DNA of 64,000 nt from Turicibacter sanguinis (GCF_013046825.1 NZ_CP053187.1:747001-811000), one strand, 5' to 3'; positions 37,227 to 45,712 are shown, numbered from the stretch's first letter. Notes: a model not told the origin generated them from the sequence alone. Program-made: numbers and translations.

Positions 37227-37687
37227 AATGCCTTCTGATCAAATTTTTGAATAATTGTTTCAACTGTGATGCCATCTATCTTTAAATCTTTTGCAATCTC
37301 ACAAAGCGGAATCATTACAAAGTCACGTTCTGTCATAAATGGATGCGGAATCGTTAAACGTTCAGTATTTATCGTCTCATCTTCAAATAATAAAATATCT
37401 ACATCAATAACACGTGGTCCCCATTTAATTAAACGTACACGGCCAAGCTCTTGTTCAATGAATTGACAACAATCTAATAATTCAACAGGAGACAAACTTG
37501 TTTCAATTAAAACAACCAAATTCATAAATAAATCCTGCTCCGTATATCCCCACGGACTCGTCTCATATAAAGAAGATAACTTTACGATGTGAATACCTTT
37601 ATACCCATCCAATAACTTAATCGCATCATATAAATACTTTTTCTTATCTCCTATATTTGACCCTAAACTTAAATAAGCTAGTTTCAT
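37208..37687 (-). CDS. folK: 6-hydroxymethyl-dihydropterin pyrophosphokinase
   Basis: Transfers pyrophosphate from ATP to 6-hydroxymethyl-7,8-dihydropterin in folate synthesis. The 159-residue protein has LSLGSNIGDKKKYL at the N terminus, YETSPWGYTEQDLFMNLVV near residue 42, and the signature WGPRVIDVDILLFEDE near 92 followed by LTIPHPFMTERDFVMIPL. Length is standard for a monofunctional enzyme. GGAGGGG precedes the ATG. It is the last gene of folP-folB-folK, with 17-bp spacing from folB, and ends in a shared terminator. Confidence 0.97.
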   Translation of the reverse strand: MKLAYLSLGSNIGDKKKYLYDAIKLLDGYKGIHIVKLSSLYETSPWGYTEQDLFMNLVVLIETSLSPVELLDCCQFIEQELGRVRLIKWGPRVIDVDILLFEDETINTERLTIPHPFMTERDFVMIPLCEIAKDLKIDGITVETIIQKFDQKALKKVIA

Positions 37688-37704
37688 CCGATAACCCCTC
37701 CAAC

Positions 37705-38067
37705 TTAACGTTTAATCGTCACTTCAACGGCAGCCGTTCCATTAAACCCAGTAATCGGAGGCTGCATTTTGCGGACTTCAACCTTCACCTTATCAATCAC
37801 AGCATAAGTGTTTAATAAATCTGTCCCAATACGAAAGGCCAACGTCTCAAGTAAATCTACATGATCGCCATACATAATATCTGCCACCACATCGTAAGCA
37901 TCTGCATAATTAATCGTTAAACTTAAATCATCAGTTGCTCCCGCTTCTAATACACAATCCGTATACATAAACACATCAACCTTAAACTTTTGGTCAAATT
38001 CATATTCATGTGGACATGCTCCATGCTTCGTAATAAACTCCATATCATTTAACATAATTTTCGCCAT
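37705..38067 (-). CDS. folB: dihydroneopterin aldolase
   Basis: Cleaves dihydroneopterin to 6-hydroxymethyl-dihydropterin and glycolaldehyde. The 120-residue protein shows MLNDMEFITKHGACPHEYEFDQKFKV-type N-terminal text, with the catalytic-region glutamate, LTINYADAYDVV near residue 50, LLETLAFRIG near 73 and KVEVRKMQPPITG near 95. It forms octamers in known cases. AGGAGGAA lies before the ATG. It is the middle gene of the fol operon, 18 bp after folP and 17 bp before folK. Confidence 0.95.
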   Translation of the reverse strand: MAKIMLNDMEFITKHGACPHEYEFDQKFKVDVFMYTDCVLEAGATDDLSLTINYADAYDVVADIMYGDHVDLLETLAFRIGTDLLNTYAVIDKVKVEVRKMQPPITGFNGTAAVEVTIKR

Positions 38068-38085
38068 CTCAGTTTCCTCCTATAA

Positions 38086-38919
38086 TTAAACTAAAGCTTT
38101 CATAACCTTTGCTGCTCTCGCATTTTCTAACACATCATGCACACGAATAATATGAACCTTTTGACTCACAGCAAAACAAGTCGCTGCCACCGTACCTTCT
38201 AAACGATTTGCTACATCCAGTCCACCAAGCAAATGTCCAATCGTTCCTTTCTTACTCACACCTAAAAGAAGTGGATAACCTAAAGAATGAAGCTCACCAA
38301 CACGACGCATCAACTCAACATTACCCTCTACTGTTTTGGCAAAGCCAATCCCTGGGTCAAGAATAATCTTATCCTCACTAACCCCTGCTGCTTTAACCAA
38401 CTCTACACAGTCTTTTAACTCCGTCATTACGTCTTGTACGATATCATCATACACGGTTAATTCACCTGTAATCGCCGTAATACAATCTGTTTCACTCATA
38501 TTAGGCATACGATTATGCATCAGGACAACATAAGCACCTGAAGTGGCCATCACATCTGGCATATCGGGATCAAACTTGCCACCACCAATATCATTAATAA
38601 TCTTAGCACCTGCTAAAACAGCCTGTCTTGCCACTTCTGCTTTATAAGTATCAATTGAAATCGGAACATCAATTTCTTCAACCAATCGTTTAATAACAGG
38701 AATAACACGAGCAATCTCATCTTCTACTTTTACAACAGTTGAACCAGGTCGTGTGGATTCCCCACCAATATCAATAATATCAGCGCCATCAGCAACCATT
38801 TGGCGTGCCTTTTTGACAATCTCATCAATATGTTGATAACTTCCACCATCCGAAAAACTATCCGGGGTCACATTCAAAATTCCCATAATAAGCGGTCTAT
38901 TTTGAGCAAACACTCTCAT
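38086..38919 (-). CDS. folP: dihydropteroate synthase
   Basis: Joins 6-hydroxymethyl-dihydropterin pyrophosphate to p-aminobenzoate; target of sulfonamides. The protein of about 277 residues shows RPLIMGILNVTPDSFSDGG at the N terminus, DGADIIDIGGESTRPG near residue 50, then VLMHNRMP and LDPGIGFAKT. The frame stays open upstream to 39222, but that region overlaps the rubrerythrin gene and is not DHPS-like, so it is not coding. The exact start is ambiguous: ATG at 38919 has GAGG too close, whereas GTG at 38913 has GAGGTG at six bases and TTG at 38931 has AGAGG at five. It is the first gene of folP-folB-folK. Confidence 0.95.
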   Translation of the reverse strand: MRVFAQNRPLIMGILNVTPDSFSDGGSYQHIDEIVKKARQMVADGADIIDIGGESTRPGSTVVKVEDEIARVIPVIKRLVEEIDVPISIDTYKAEVARQAVLAGAKIINDIGGGKFDPDMPDVMATSGAYVVLMHNRMPNMSETDCITAITGELTVYDDIVQDVMTELKDCVELVKAAGVSEDKIILDPGIGFAKTVEGNVELMRRVGELHSLGYPLLLGVSKKGTIGHLLGGLDVANRLEGTVAATCFAVSQKVHIIRVHDVLENARAAKVMKALV

Positions 38920-38987
38920 CACCTCAATCAATAAAGCCTCTAAATTATACCTATTAGTATAATTCATCTCAAAATTTCTGTAAACAT

Positions 38988-39019
38988 AAGAAAAAAAGTA
39001 TCGGAAAATCCGATACTTA
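38988..39019 (-). terminator. terminator of the rubrerythrin gene
   Basis: AAGTATCGGA and TCCGATACTT flank a short loop, followed on the minus strand by seven T. It also separates rubrerythrin from the fol operon. Confidence 0.9.
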
Positions 39020-39607
39020 ATTATTAGCCGCTTCTGCTTTAAAGTAACCTTTAGCATGTTTACAAACTGGACAAATTGCTGGAGCTGCGACACCATAATG
39101 AATATGACCACAAACCTCACAGTGCCAGGCAACAGGAGTTGGTTTTGTAAATAAAGTATCATTCTGCATATCTTTTGCAATTGCTGCAAATCGTTGACTA
39201 TGAGTTTCCTCAATCTTAGCAATCATATTAAAAGTTGCTGCAATTTGATTAAATCCTTCTTTTTTAGCCACTTCTGCAAATGCAGGATAAATTTCCTGAT
39301 GCTCATGAGTTTCAGCTGTAACAGAAGCTAATATATTTTGAAGGGTATTTTCTTGGTATATATCTACTGGATAAGCTGCATCAATTTCAATCTCTTCTCC
39401 ATTAAACTCTTCAGAAAGATATTGAAAGAAAATCTTTGCATGCATTTGCTCTTGATTAGCTGTTAAAGTAAATGTTTTTTCGATTAATGGATAACCTTGT
39501 TTTTTTGCAATTGAGGCATAAAACGTATATCGATTTCTTGCCTGTGATTCACCTGCGAATGCACGCATTAAATTTTTATGTGTTTCAGATCCTTTTAAAG
39601 ATGCCAT
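39017..39607 (-). CDS. rbr: rubrerythrin
   Basis: Reduces hydrogen peroxide with electrons from rubredoxin-type partners; cytoplasmic defence in anaerobes. The 196-residue protein has a four-helix diiron domain with FAGESQARNRYTFYA near residue 18, NQEQMHAKIFF near 50, ASVTAETHEHQEIYPAFA near 95 and AKIEETHSQRF near 128. A C-terminal rubredoxin domain carries CEVCG and CPVCK. The ATG at 39607 follows GGAGG by eight bases; the longer frame to 39670 lacks a ribosome site. With the flavodiiron protein at 13014 it makes a plausible oxygen and peroxide defence set. Confidence 0.96.
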   Translation of the reverse strand: MASLKGSETHKNLMRAFAGESQARNRYTFYASIAKKQGYPLIEKTFTLTANQEQMHAKIFFQYLSEEFNGEEIEIDAAYPVDIYQENTLQNILASVTAETHEHQEIYPAFAEVAKKEGFNQIAATFNMIAKIEETHSQRFAAIAKDMQNDTLFTKPTPVAWHCEVCGHIHYGVAAPAICPVCKHAKGYFKAEAANN

Positions 39608-39772
39608 CCCAACAACCTCCATATGTACGATTTCACCTTTATTTTGGAACATATTCATCCGATTATTCAAAATTACTCATCTATGTTTAAAATACTTTCA
39701 CCTAGATGCCACAATGCACGAAGATTATACAAATATATGTAAACACAATAAACTCATCTATCACATCATCAG

Positions 39773-39807
39773 AAAAAAACTCCTCTTTGTCGATTAAGGA
39801 GGAGTCA
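39773..39807 (-). terminator. terminator of the 39816 gene
   Basis: ACTCCTC and GAGGAGT arms with a 13-base loop are followed by seven T on the minus strand. Confidence 0.85.
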
Positions 39808-39815
39808 TGATACAC

Positions 39816-40754
39816 TTAAATACAAATTCTTAATATAAAATTATATAACGTAACTTGATCTTCTATCAGTGAGGTAACTTCATTCGTCGCCTTAATAAAC
39901 TCACCTCGTTTTTGTTCTACTTTATCCCTAAGTTCTTTCATATCCTTCGTTCTTAAATATGTTTTAAACGGCAAAGATAATTGCTCTAACTGTGGATATT
40001 GCTTATAATAAAAAGCTACTAAATCGATCATCGCAACATTCGCACGGTCATATTTCATTAACTGACGATTCAATAACTTCGTAAAATAAAAACATAACTC
40101 TGTCACAAGGGGAACGCTCTGACCTTCTTGCTGTAATTTTTTATTATATTCATTCGCATGTTTAAGTTGTGATAGCGTCGTTTTTAAATTACTTGATTTC
40201 GCAAAATGGGTATTAATTCCTTGTGCCATCAACCAATTATAAATACTAAACAAATTCGCTAAATCTAAATGACCCAGTTTTGCAAGAGTCACAGCAATAC
40301 GATTTCTTAAATGACAACTAGCTTTTGGATCATCTTCTTCACCATACAAATAAACATACACTTTTAACCTTAATTCAAGAGGCAAGTAATCCACAGGACT
40401 TGTGGGATAAACTCTAAAATTACCTTTATATAACCACACGACTCTTCTAGATAAGAAAGACTCTAATTCCTCATCCACCTTCCCATGTTTATTTATAATA
40501 TTCGCAAATGTTTTTTCGAAATAATCATATAAATCATTAATTTTTTTTTGCATTAGAGTGCTATACCAACTTGGAAATGTTTGACTTGTTTTATAATACT
40601 GATACAAATATAAATATTTAATTGTTGACAGATAAGCTTTACTATCAATACCCCGATTTAATTTCTTGGATTCTTCTAACAACCCCTCATTTTGTTGTTC
40701 ACCGTAAAGTGAAACAAGTTGTTCGGACTTATAAATCGCCTTATTAATATTCAT
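39816..40754 (-). CDS. uncharacterised helical protein, 312 residues
   Basis: No family recognised. The protein is soluble, basic and rich in Tyr, Leu and Lys, with an all-helical look and no signal peptide or membrane segment. Notable stretches are LSTIKYLYLYQYYKTSQTFP near residue 42, LSRRVVWLYKGNFRVYPTSP near 102 and CHLRNRIAVTLAKLGHLDLA near 148. That last segment resembles a TPR-type helical repeat. GGTGGGGTG precedes the ATG at good spacing, and a terminator follows, so it is a real monocistronic gene. Confidence 0.8.
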   Translation of the reverse strand: MNINKAIYKSEQLVSLYGEQQNEGLLEESKKLNRGIDSKAYLSTIKYLYLYQYYKTSQTFPSWYSTLMQKKINDLYDYFEKTFANIINKHGKVDEELESFLSRRVVWLYKGNFRVYPTSPVDYLPLELRLKVYVYLYGEEDDPKASCHLRNRIAVTLAKLGHLDLANLFSIYNWLMAQGINTHFAKSSNLKTTLSQLKHANEYNKKLQQEGQSVPLVTELCFYFTKLLNRQLMKYDRANVAMIDLVAFYYKQYPQLEQLSLPFKTYLRTKDMKELRDKVEQKRGEFIKATNEVTSLIEDQVTLYNFILRICI

Positions 40755-40862
40755 AATTTCACCCCACCTATTTAACTACGTAATACCCTATTGCCTTAAT
40801 ACATTATATGCAGGGAAAAGATTTATTTGTTAACACCCTTTAAAAAACTTAAAATGATAAAT

Positions 40863-40889
40863 AAAAAAAGAAGGGGGTATCCCTTCTTA
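40863..40889 (-). terminator. terminator of galU
   Basis: AAGAAGGG and CCCTTCTT arms, followed on the minus strand by seven T, overlapping the galU stop. Confidence 0.85.
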
Positions 40890-41849
40890 TTCAGTCACTT
40901 CTTCAGCGGTTTCTTCTACCTCTTCTTTTACTACTACATCTTTTGTTGCAACTTTTGATTTTAAAGTAGGCGCAATTTCATTTAATAAATAATCACGAAC
41001 TTGATCCCCTAAATCTTTACGATTTAAAGCAAAGTCAATTGTTGCCTTGATAAATCCAAATTTATCTCCAACATCATAACGTTTACCTTCAAAATCATAA
41101 GCATATACGGCTTGACGATCCATTAAACGATCAATTGCATCTGTTAATTGAATTTCTCCACCTGCACCTGGCTCTTGAGTTTCTAACATTTCAAAAATTT
41201 CAGGTGTTAAAACATAACGTCCCATTACAGCTAAGTTAGATGGTGCATCTTTTTGAGCTGGTTTTTCAACCATTCCACTTAATTTAACCATACGTCCATC
41301 TGCAACATGAGAAGATGATGGACGAACAATTCCATACTTAGATACATCTTCCCTTGGAACTTGTTGAACACCCATGATTGAGCATCCAATTTTATTATAA
41401 GCTTCTACTAATTGATGCGTTGCTGGATTCTCATCATTAACAACCACATCATCTCCAAGTAAAACAACAAAAGGCTCATCTTTAATAAATGTCTTAGCAC
41501 AAAGAATCGCATGTCCAAGTCCTTTTGCTTCTTTTTGGCGCACATAATGAATTTGAGCCAAGTTAGAAATTCCTTGAACCATTTCAAGCATCTCTGTTTT
41601 ACCTTTCTTAGCTAACGTATCCTCAAGTTCATATGACTTATCAAAATGGTCCTCAATTGGACGCTTCATTGAACTTGTCACAATTAAAATCTCTTCAATT
41701 CCTGAAGCAACAGCTTCTTCAATAATATACTGAATCGTTGGTTTATCTACGATAGGTAGCATCTCTTTTGGTTGTGCCTTTGTAGCAGGTAAGAATCGTG
41801 TTCCAAATCCAGCTGCTGGGATAACTGCCTTTCTTACTGGTTTACGCAT
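40887..41849 (-). CDS. galU: UTP-glucose-1-phosphate uridylyltransferase
   Basis: Makes UDP-glucose from UTP and glucose 1-phosphate for cell-wall teichoic acids, glycolipids and capsule. The 320-residue protein shows the nucleotide-binding [22 protein letters not shown] start, [14 protein letters not shown] near residue 38, [10 protein letters not shown] near 105, and [14 protein letters not shown] near 205. The C-terminal 30 residues are charged and repetitive in Val and Glu. The ATG at 41849 follows GGAGATG; the upstream ATG in frame lacks proper spacing. The CpsB-type phosphatase at 47027 may belong to the same surface polysaccharide theme, but it is 5 kb away. Confidence 0.96.
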   Translation of the reverse strand: MRKPVRKAVIPAAGFGTRFLPATKAQPKEMLPIVDKPTIQYIIEEAVASGIEEILIVTSSMKRPIEDHFDKSYELEDTLAKKGKTEMLEMVQGISNLAQIHYVRQKEAKGLGHAILCAKTFIKDEPFVVLLGDDVVVNDENPATHQLVEAYNKIGCSIMGVQQVPREDVSKYGIVRPSSSHVADGRMVKLSGMVEKPAQKDAPSNLAVMGRYVLTPEIFEMLETQEPGAGGEIQLTDAIDRLMDRQAVYAYDFEGKRYDVGDKFGFIKATIDFALNRKDLGDQVRDYLLNEIAPTLKSKVATKDVVVKEEVEETAEEVTE

Positions 41850-42022
41850 CGTTTCATCTCCATTCACTTAACACTCTATATTAGATGTTTAATCAGTGTC
41901 ATTATATCACAACTAACTGACTAAGTAGAAGTAGTAATGGCTAAATTATGTAACCGATTAACTATGCTATCTTTATTCCGAAATACAATCAACTATTTCT
42001 CCTAATAAATTTAAAATTAATA

Positions 42023-42038
42023 TCTGATTTATATCACA
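42023..42038 (+). promoter_or_regulatory. possible CRP/FNR-type site before the YjcZ-like gene
   Basis: TCTGATTTATATCACA differs from TGTGA-N6-TCACA at one position. It lies about 75 bases before the small gene at 42110. Weak alone, but a perfect site of the same type exists at 47906. Confidence 0.35.
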
Positions 42039-42109
42039 AATTATTCCATTCTTCATAAATTAAATTAGGTAGTGAAACTACCGATTATGTTAAATGAGGT
42101 GAATGTAAT

Positions 42110-42196
42110 ATGTGTGGAAATCAAGGAAATTCATGCTGTTTCATTTTAGTGTTATTTATTTTATTAGCTATTATTTCTTGCTGCTGCTGGCGTTAG
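42110..42196 (+). CDS. YjcZ-like hydrophobic micropeptide, 28 residues
   Basis: MCGNQGNSCCFILVLFILLAI and then ISCCCWR: a single membrane segment framed by cysteines. The Cys/Gly-rich start and the LVLFILLAII core strongly recall the YjcZ/YhjR-type sporulation micropeptides of Bacillota, which are 25 to 50 residues long. GAGGTG lies eight bases before the ATG and a very strong terminator follows the stop, so the gene is probably real despite its size. The role is unknown, and the assignment to the family rests on pattern alone. Confidence 0.65.
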   Translation: MCGNQGNSCCFILVLFILLAIISCCCWR

Positions 42197-42233
42197 TGAA
42201 TAATGCTATGAAACCTGAATAATATAGATGTGG

Positions 42234-42270
42234 GAAAGGGACTATCTCATTTGAGATAGTCCCTTTTTGT
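42234..42270 (+). terminator. terminator of the YjcZ-like gene
   Basis: AAAGGGACTATCTCA and TGAGATAGTCCCTTTTT form a 15-bp stem. Confidence 0.9.
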
Positions 42271-42432
42271 TTTACTAAAGCTGAGAATAATGTTATTTGA
42301 CACGTCTACGATTAACTCGTCCATAAGCAATTTTCCATATAATAGTGCGTTGAAAATACTTCATTGGTCTTATTCGAGATTGTCTCATCTAATACCAGTC
42401 CGTTACTTACATCTGTTTATCAATTAGCGCTA

Positions 42433-42787
42433 CCTAATTAATACCCCTAAAGGTCACCTCTTTTCAGAGCGTGCGCAGACTATATCTTCATCCTAAAAAC
42501 TATAGGAGCACCATTTTTCGAATTACCAATCACTTGTAATTCTACTCCCACGCAATGGGATAGTCGTTGAACGTTTTCCATATCACTGAGACTTAGGAAA
42601 TTCGCTGCTAAACATCCATTTTTCATAAACACTTAGGATTTAACCATATGTTCATCTCAATGTTTTTTTCTGCTTTCGCTACGTTCACGCTTATCTTTTC
42701 AGATGACGTTTTCGTACATTGAGCTTTAGGATTTCAAAGCAATTAACGGTGAGTATCTGCTAATCACTTAACAGACAGGGCTAGTAT
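42433..42787 (-). ncRNA. free-standing group I intron, no homing endonuclease
   Basis: The minus strand holds the full group I catalytic core. P1 pairs AAGGGGU with GCCCU across the predicted 5' splice site (after the U at 42788). P3 is UACUC/GAGUA, P4 uses AAUUGC and the Q-like GCGAAUU, P5 is CUCAAUGU/ACAUUGAG, P6 is UUUCC/GGAAA. P7 is GACUAU in the R element UUCAACGACUAU paired with AUAGUC in the S element GAUGAAGAUAUAGUC. P8 is GAAUUAC/GUAAUUC. The 3' boundary at 42433 is a guess from possible P10 pairing. The flanking exons show no tRNA or protein gene. It follows the TPR-like gene ending at 42858 without a terminator. Confidence 0.85.
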
Positions 42788-42857
42788 ACCCCTTTTTAGC
42801 ACAATCGTTTTTACGTGCTTATTAAAATCTATTCAACTTTACTAATTAATATACTAA

Positions 42858-43712
42858 TTAAAGTAACTCAGCCAAAGCACTAGCTTCTTCACTAGTCACA
42901 TCGATGGCACTAATCATCTCGTAATATATTTTAACTTCTTCCATCTTCCCATCATTGACTGCTATATTCGCTAACTCATAATATTCATTCACTGTTTCTG
43001 CTATAATATTCTCTCTTAATTGTGATAGCTCCTCTACTTGTGCATCAGTAGTTGCATATTTGACAGCTTCTTCTAAACTATTTAAGAATAATGAATAAAA
43101 TAATTTATGATTAAAATATGTTGATGCCTCTGTTTTCGCTCTATCTACATAATATTCAAATAGAACATTTTGATAATAATCGATTTTCTCTTGCGTTTCT
43201 TCAACGTTTACACCATATGATAATGCAAGTTCTAATTTCCCCATAATCATTAAGTATAAATGCTTATCATATAAATCATCAACTTCTTCGTAAATAGATT
43301 CTACTAACCTTTGAGCTACTACTTTTAATTCATCCTGCGCTTTTTCATATCGTTCTTCATCACTTGGAATAACATTTTGATAATAGTAATACGCACTATC
43401 ATAGTTTTTATTTTGATTTGCTCTTTCACCTTTTAAGTAGTTAGATTTTGAAGTAATTAATTGCTTCACTTCATCGATATTCTCTTCAATTACTTTTTGT
43501 TTAACTGCCTGATAAGCTTTTTCATAACTTACTAGGGCTCCTTCTAAGTCATCATTTAAAAGTGAAACTTTAGCACTTTGAATATTTTTATACATTTCGA
43601 TATAGCCCGGAGCTTCTTTTACAATAAAGAACATAAAAATAATTAGGAATAATCCGATTCCTAATCCAACTTTTTTTCGATTTGTAATAATCCAATTTTT
43701 GAAATTACTCAT
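42858..43712 (-). CDS. membrane-anchored helical repeat (TPR-like) protein
   Basis: A 284-residue protein with a short basic cytoplasmic start, one membrane segment (about 14-32) and a long extracellular all-helical region. Repeated patterns such as LLNDDLEGALVSYEKAYQAV near residue 50, NKNYDSAYYYYQNVIPSDEERYEKA near 103 and EYYELANIAVNDGKMEEVKIYYEMI near 245 look like degenerate TPR units. They suggest a protein-protein interaction role at the cell surface. No named family. AGGGG lies nine bases before the ATG. No terminator follows; the group I intron lies 70 bp downstream on the same strand. Confidence 0.8.
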   Translation of the reverse strand: MSNFKNWIITNRKKVGLGIGLFLIIFMFFIVKEAPGYIEMYKNIQSAKVSLLNDDLEGALVSYEKAYQAVKQKVIEENIDEVKQLITSKSNYLKGERANQNKNYDSAYYYYQNVIPSDEERYEKAQDELKVVAQRLVESIYEEVDDLYDKHLYLMIMGKLELALSYGVNVEETQEKIDYYQNVLFEYYVDRAKTEASTYFNHKLFYSLFLNSLEEAVKYATTDAQVEELSQLRENIIAETVNEYYELANIAVNDGKMEEVKIYYEMISAIDVTSEEASALAELL

Positions 43713-43847
43713 TCCTAATACCCCTAACCTGACTTAATAGTTACATAAAAAGTCATTTTAATACAATTTTAGACTCTTTTCCATGTAATATCCTATCAGA
43801 TATCCTACTAAGGATAAAGCATTTTATCATTAATTTTCCAACAAATT

Positions 43848-43888
43848 AAAAAAGCTCCAAAATGTTTAATGACACTTTTGAGCTTTTT
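43848..43888 (-). terminator. terminator overlapping the end of the 43866 gene
   Basis: AAAAAAGCTC and GAGCTTTTTT form the outer stem, with the AAAAGTG/CATTTTG inner pairing. The 5' arm lies inside the last eight codons of the methyltransferase-like gene. Confidence 0.85.
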
Positions 43889-44723
43889 TATTACAAATCA
43901 TAATTTTATGCCCTGGATTGAGATAAATCGGTCCATATTTTTCAAGATAACGAGTTAAAAACAAAGTAAACTCCGCTATACGATGTCTTTTTACAATCAA
44001 ATCAATAAAATTTAAATTTTTAGCTGCAATTAATAAATTTATTAAAACATCTGCTTCATAAATTCCTGAATTATTATTATAATTTATGATTTCAATACTT
44101 TCAAATTTCTTTTCTAAAAATGACTCCACTTCATATCGTTCTAATCCAGTAGGATCCATTTGAATATCTAAACTTGAGTCAAACTGATACAATAACTGAT
44201 TCATTATATTTGTAAGTTGATTATTATCAATAAAGAAATAACAAGTACCATTTGGTTCAACCACTCGACAACATTCTTCAATCATTATAAGTTGATCACT
44301 TAGACTACATTCCTCAAAATCAATACGAGAAATGACTTTATTAAAACTATTATCATCAAACTTTAAACGCTTATAATCAACTAACTCAACTGGATAATTA
44401 ATATTTCTTGATTTTAGATTTTGCTGTGAAATCCGAACATTAACTAAAAGATTCTCCCCTAATGTAATAGGTGCATATGATTTTAACTTCTCCACATTTT
44501 GACACCATAGAACGCCAAAAGAACAACCTAAATCTAAAACAGTAGTGTCTACCTTTAAATTTAGATAATCAAAAAAGCTACGACTAATCCATCTTTGATG
44601 TTGTCCAGAATTAAAATACTTCATTTTTAACTTATAATATTGTTCATTCAATGGATGTAGATTAATGATAGAAGATTTATTATTAAATTTAAAATGAGAT
44701 GTTACCCTACGTACTAACTCCAC
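43866..44723 (-). CDS. class I SAM-dependent methyltransferase
   Basis: A 285-residue Rossmann-fold methyltransferase of unknown substrate. Motif I is intact (TTVLDLGCSFGVLW near residue 60) and the acidic post-I residue and VISRIDFEECSLS motif IV-like region follow; CCRVVEPNGTCYFFIDN near 150 matches the usual beta-5 region. The C-terminal 80 residues form a second region shared with the upstream gene. The start is GTG, with GAGGT eight bases upstream. It is 28 bp downstream of the paralogous gene at 44752, and the two are probably co-expressed. Confidence 0.8.
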   Translation of the reverse strand: MELVRRVTSHFKFNNKSSIINLHPLNEQYYKLKMKYFNSGQHQRWISRSFFDYLNLKVDTTVLDLGCSFGVLWCQNVEKLKSYAPITLGENLLVNVRISQQNLKSRNINYPVELVDYKRLKFDDNSFNKVISRIDFEECSLSDQLIMIEECCRVVEPNGTCYFFIDNNQLTNIMNQLLYQFDSSLDIQMDPTGLERYEVESFLEKKFESIEIINYNNNSGIYEADVLINLLIAAKNLNFIDLIVKRHRIAEFTLFLTRYLEKYGPIYLNPGHKIMICNKKAQKCH

Positions 44724-44751
44724 CCTATACTACCTCGATCTTATCTTAAAT

Positions 44752-45639
44752 TTAGACAGCTAATTTTAAACTACATTTATTTTTACCTATGATGAGATTT
44801 ACACGATGCTTAATTAAAATTCCACCATCTTCTTTTATTTTGTTCAATAAAAATGTTCTAAATTTTGATAATCCAGATTCGGAAATGATAAGTTTCAAAC
44901 TATCAAATTCACGTTCTGATAATAAATATCCGATTAAGTCATCAACATTCGTTATCCACCAGTCAGATTTAAAATACTCGACTTTAACCTCTGAAAAAAT
45001 CAGTTTAAAAAAATCATGTACTTTATCGACATTTACGATTTGAAATTGACTCCAATCTAAACCACTAGCTAATCGTGAATCATACTCTATTAATAGTTCA
45101 TAAATAGAATCATAATATTCCGCTGAAAGATTGGAGAAATAAAGAACCCCATCGTCTTTTAGAACTCGTAATCCTTCAGATAAAAAACTCATCCTTACGT
45201 CTTCAGGTATCAAACTAAATGATGAATTACTAAATATAATATCAATTGAATGATTCGGTAAGTTTAACTTACTTTTCGTTGAAAGACTTACTTTAAGGTT
45301 CGATACAATATTTTTTATAGCTGTTTTAAAATGAATCATCCCACCAAAATACTGATCTAAAACATAAACGTTTTGAAATTTACTGAAAACCTCTTTATGC
45401 TTCATCAAAGCTAGACCACTAATATCAATAAACTCAATAGCATTTTTATTTTTATTAGGATTCACATTTTCATTTACCCACTGAAGATAATCCATTGATG
45501 AAGTTGCATATTTCTCCATCATATAAACTAAATCATATTTTCGACGATAACTGCAATTTTGAACATTAGAAGACTTTGTAAAAAAAGGTACCAACATTTT
45601 GTTCTTCATACTAAAATTAAATAGATTGTTCGCAATCAC
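44752..45639 (-). CDS. methyltransferase-like protein lacking a canonical SAM motif I
   Basis: A 295-residue paralogue of the next gene. The general order is kept (IDIIFSNSSFSLIPEDVRMSFLSEGLRVLKDDGVLYFSN near residue 130 is the motif IV to VI region), as is the C-terminal region (LSKFRTFLLNKIKEDGGILI). But the glycine-rich motif I is replaced by AIEFIDISGLALMK, without the GxGxG-type loop. It may be an inactive partner or bind SAM differently. The start is GTG, with AAGGAGGGG at good spacing. Such active/inactive pairs are known among heterodimeric methyltransferases, but that is inference here. Confidence 0.75.
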   Translation of the reverse strand: MIANNLFNFSMKNKMLVPFFTKSSNVQNCSYRRKYDLVYMMEKYATSSMDYLQWVNENVNPNKNKNAIEFIDISGLALMKHKEVFSKFQNVYVLDQYFGGMIHFKTAIKNIVSNLKVSLSTKSKLNLPNHSIDIIFSNSSFSLIPEDVRMSFLSEGLRVLKDDGVLYFSNLSAEYYDSIYELLIEYDSRLASGLDWSQFQIVNVDKVHDFFKLIFSEVKVEYFKSDWWITNVDDLIGYLLSEREFDSLKLIISESGLSKFRTFLLNKIKEDGGILIKHRVNLIIGKNKCSLKLAV

Positions 45640-45712
45640 GAATTATTCCCCTCCTTAGTGACTTCGTTTACGATAAGTTATCCCCTTCTTATCAACAAAA
45701 CCAAAAAATCTA

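Noticed and set aside
38920-39222. N-terminal extension of folP of about 100 residues
   Set aside because: It overlaps the end of the rubrerythrin gene and its terminator and bears no similarity to dihydropteroate synthase; real start candidates with ribosome sites lie at 38913-38931.
42293-42388. 31-residue basic reading frame downstream of the group I intron
   Set aside because: No ribosome site at either of its two ATG codons, and an in-frame stop lies directly upstream; coding is unsupported.
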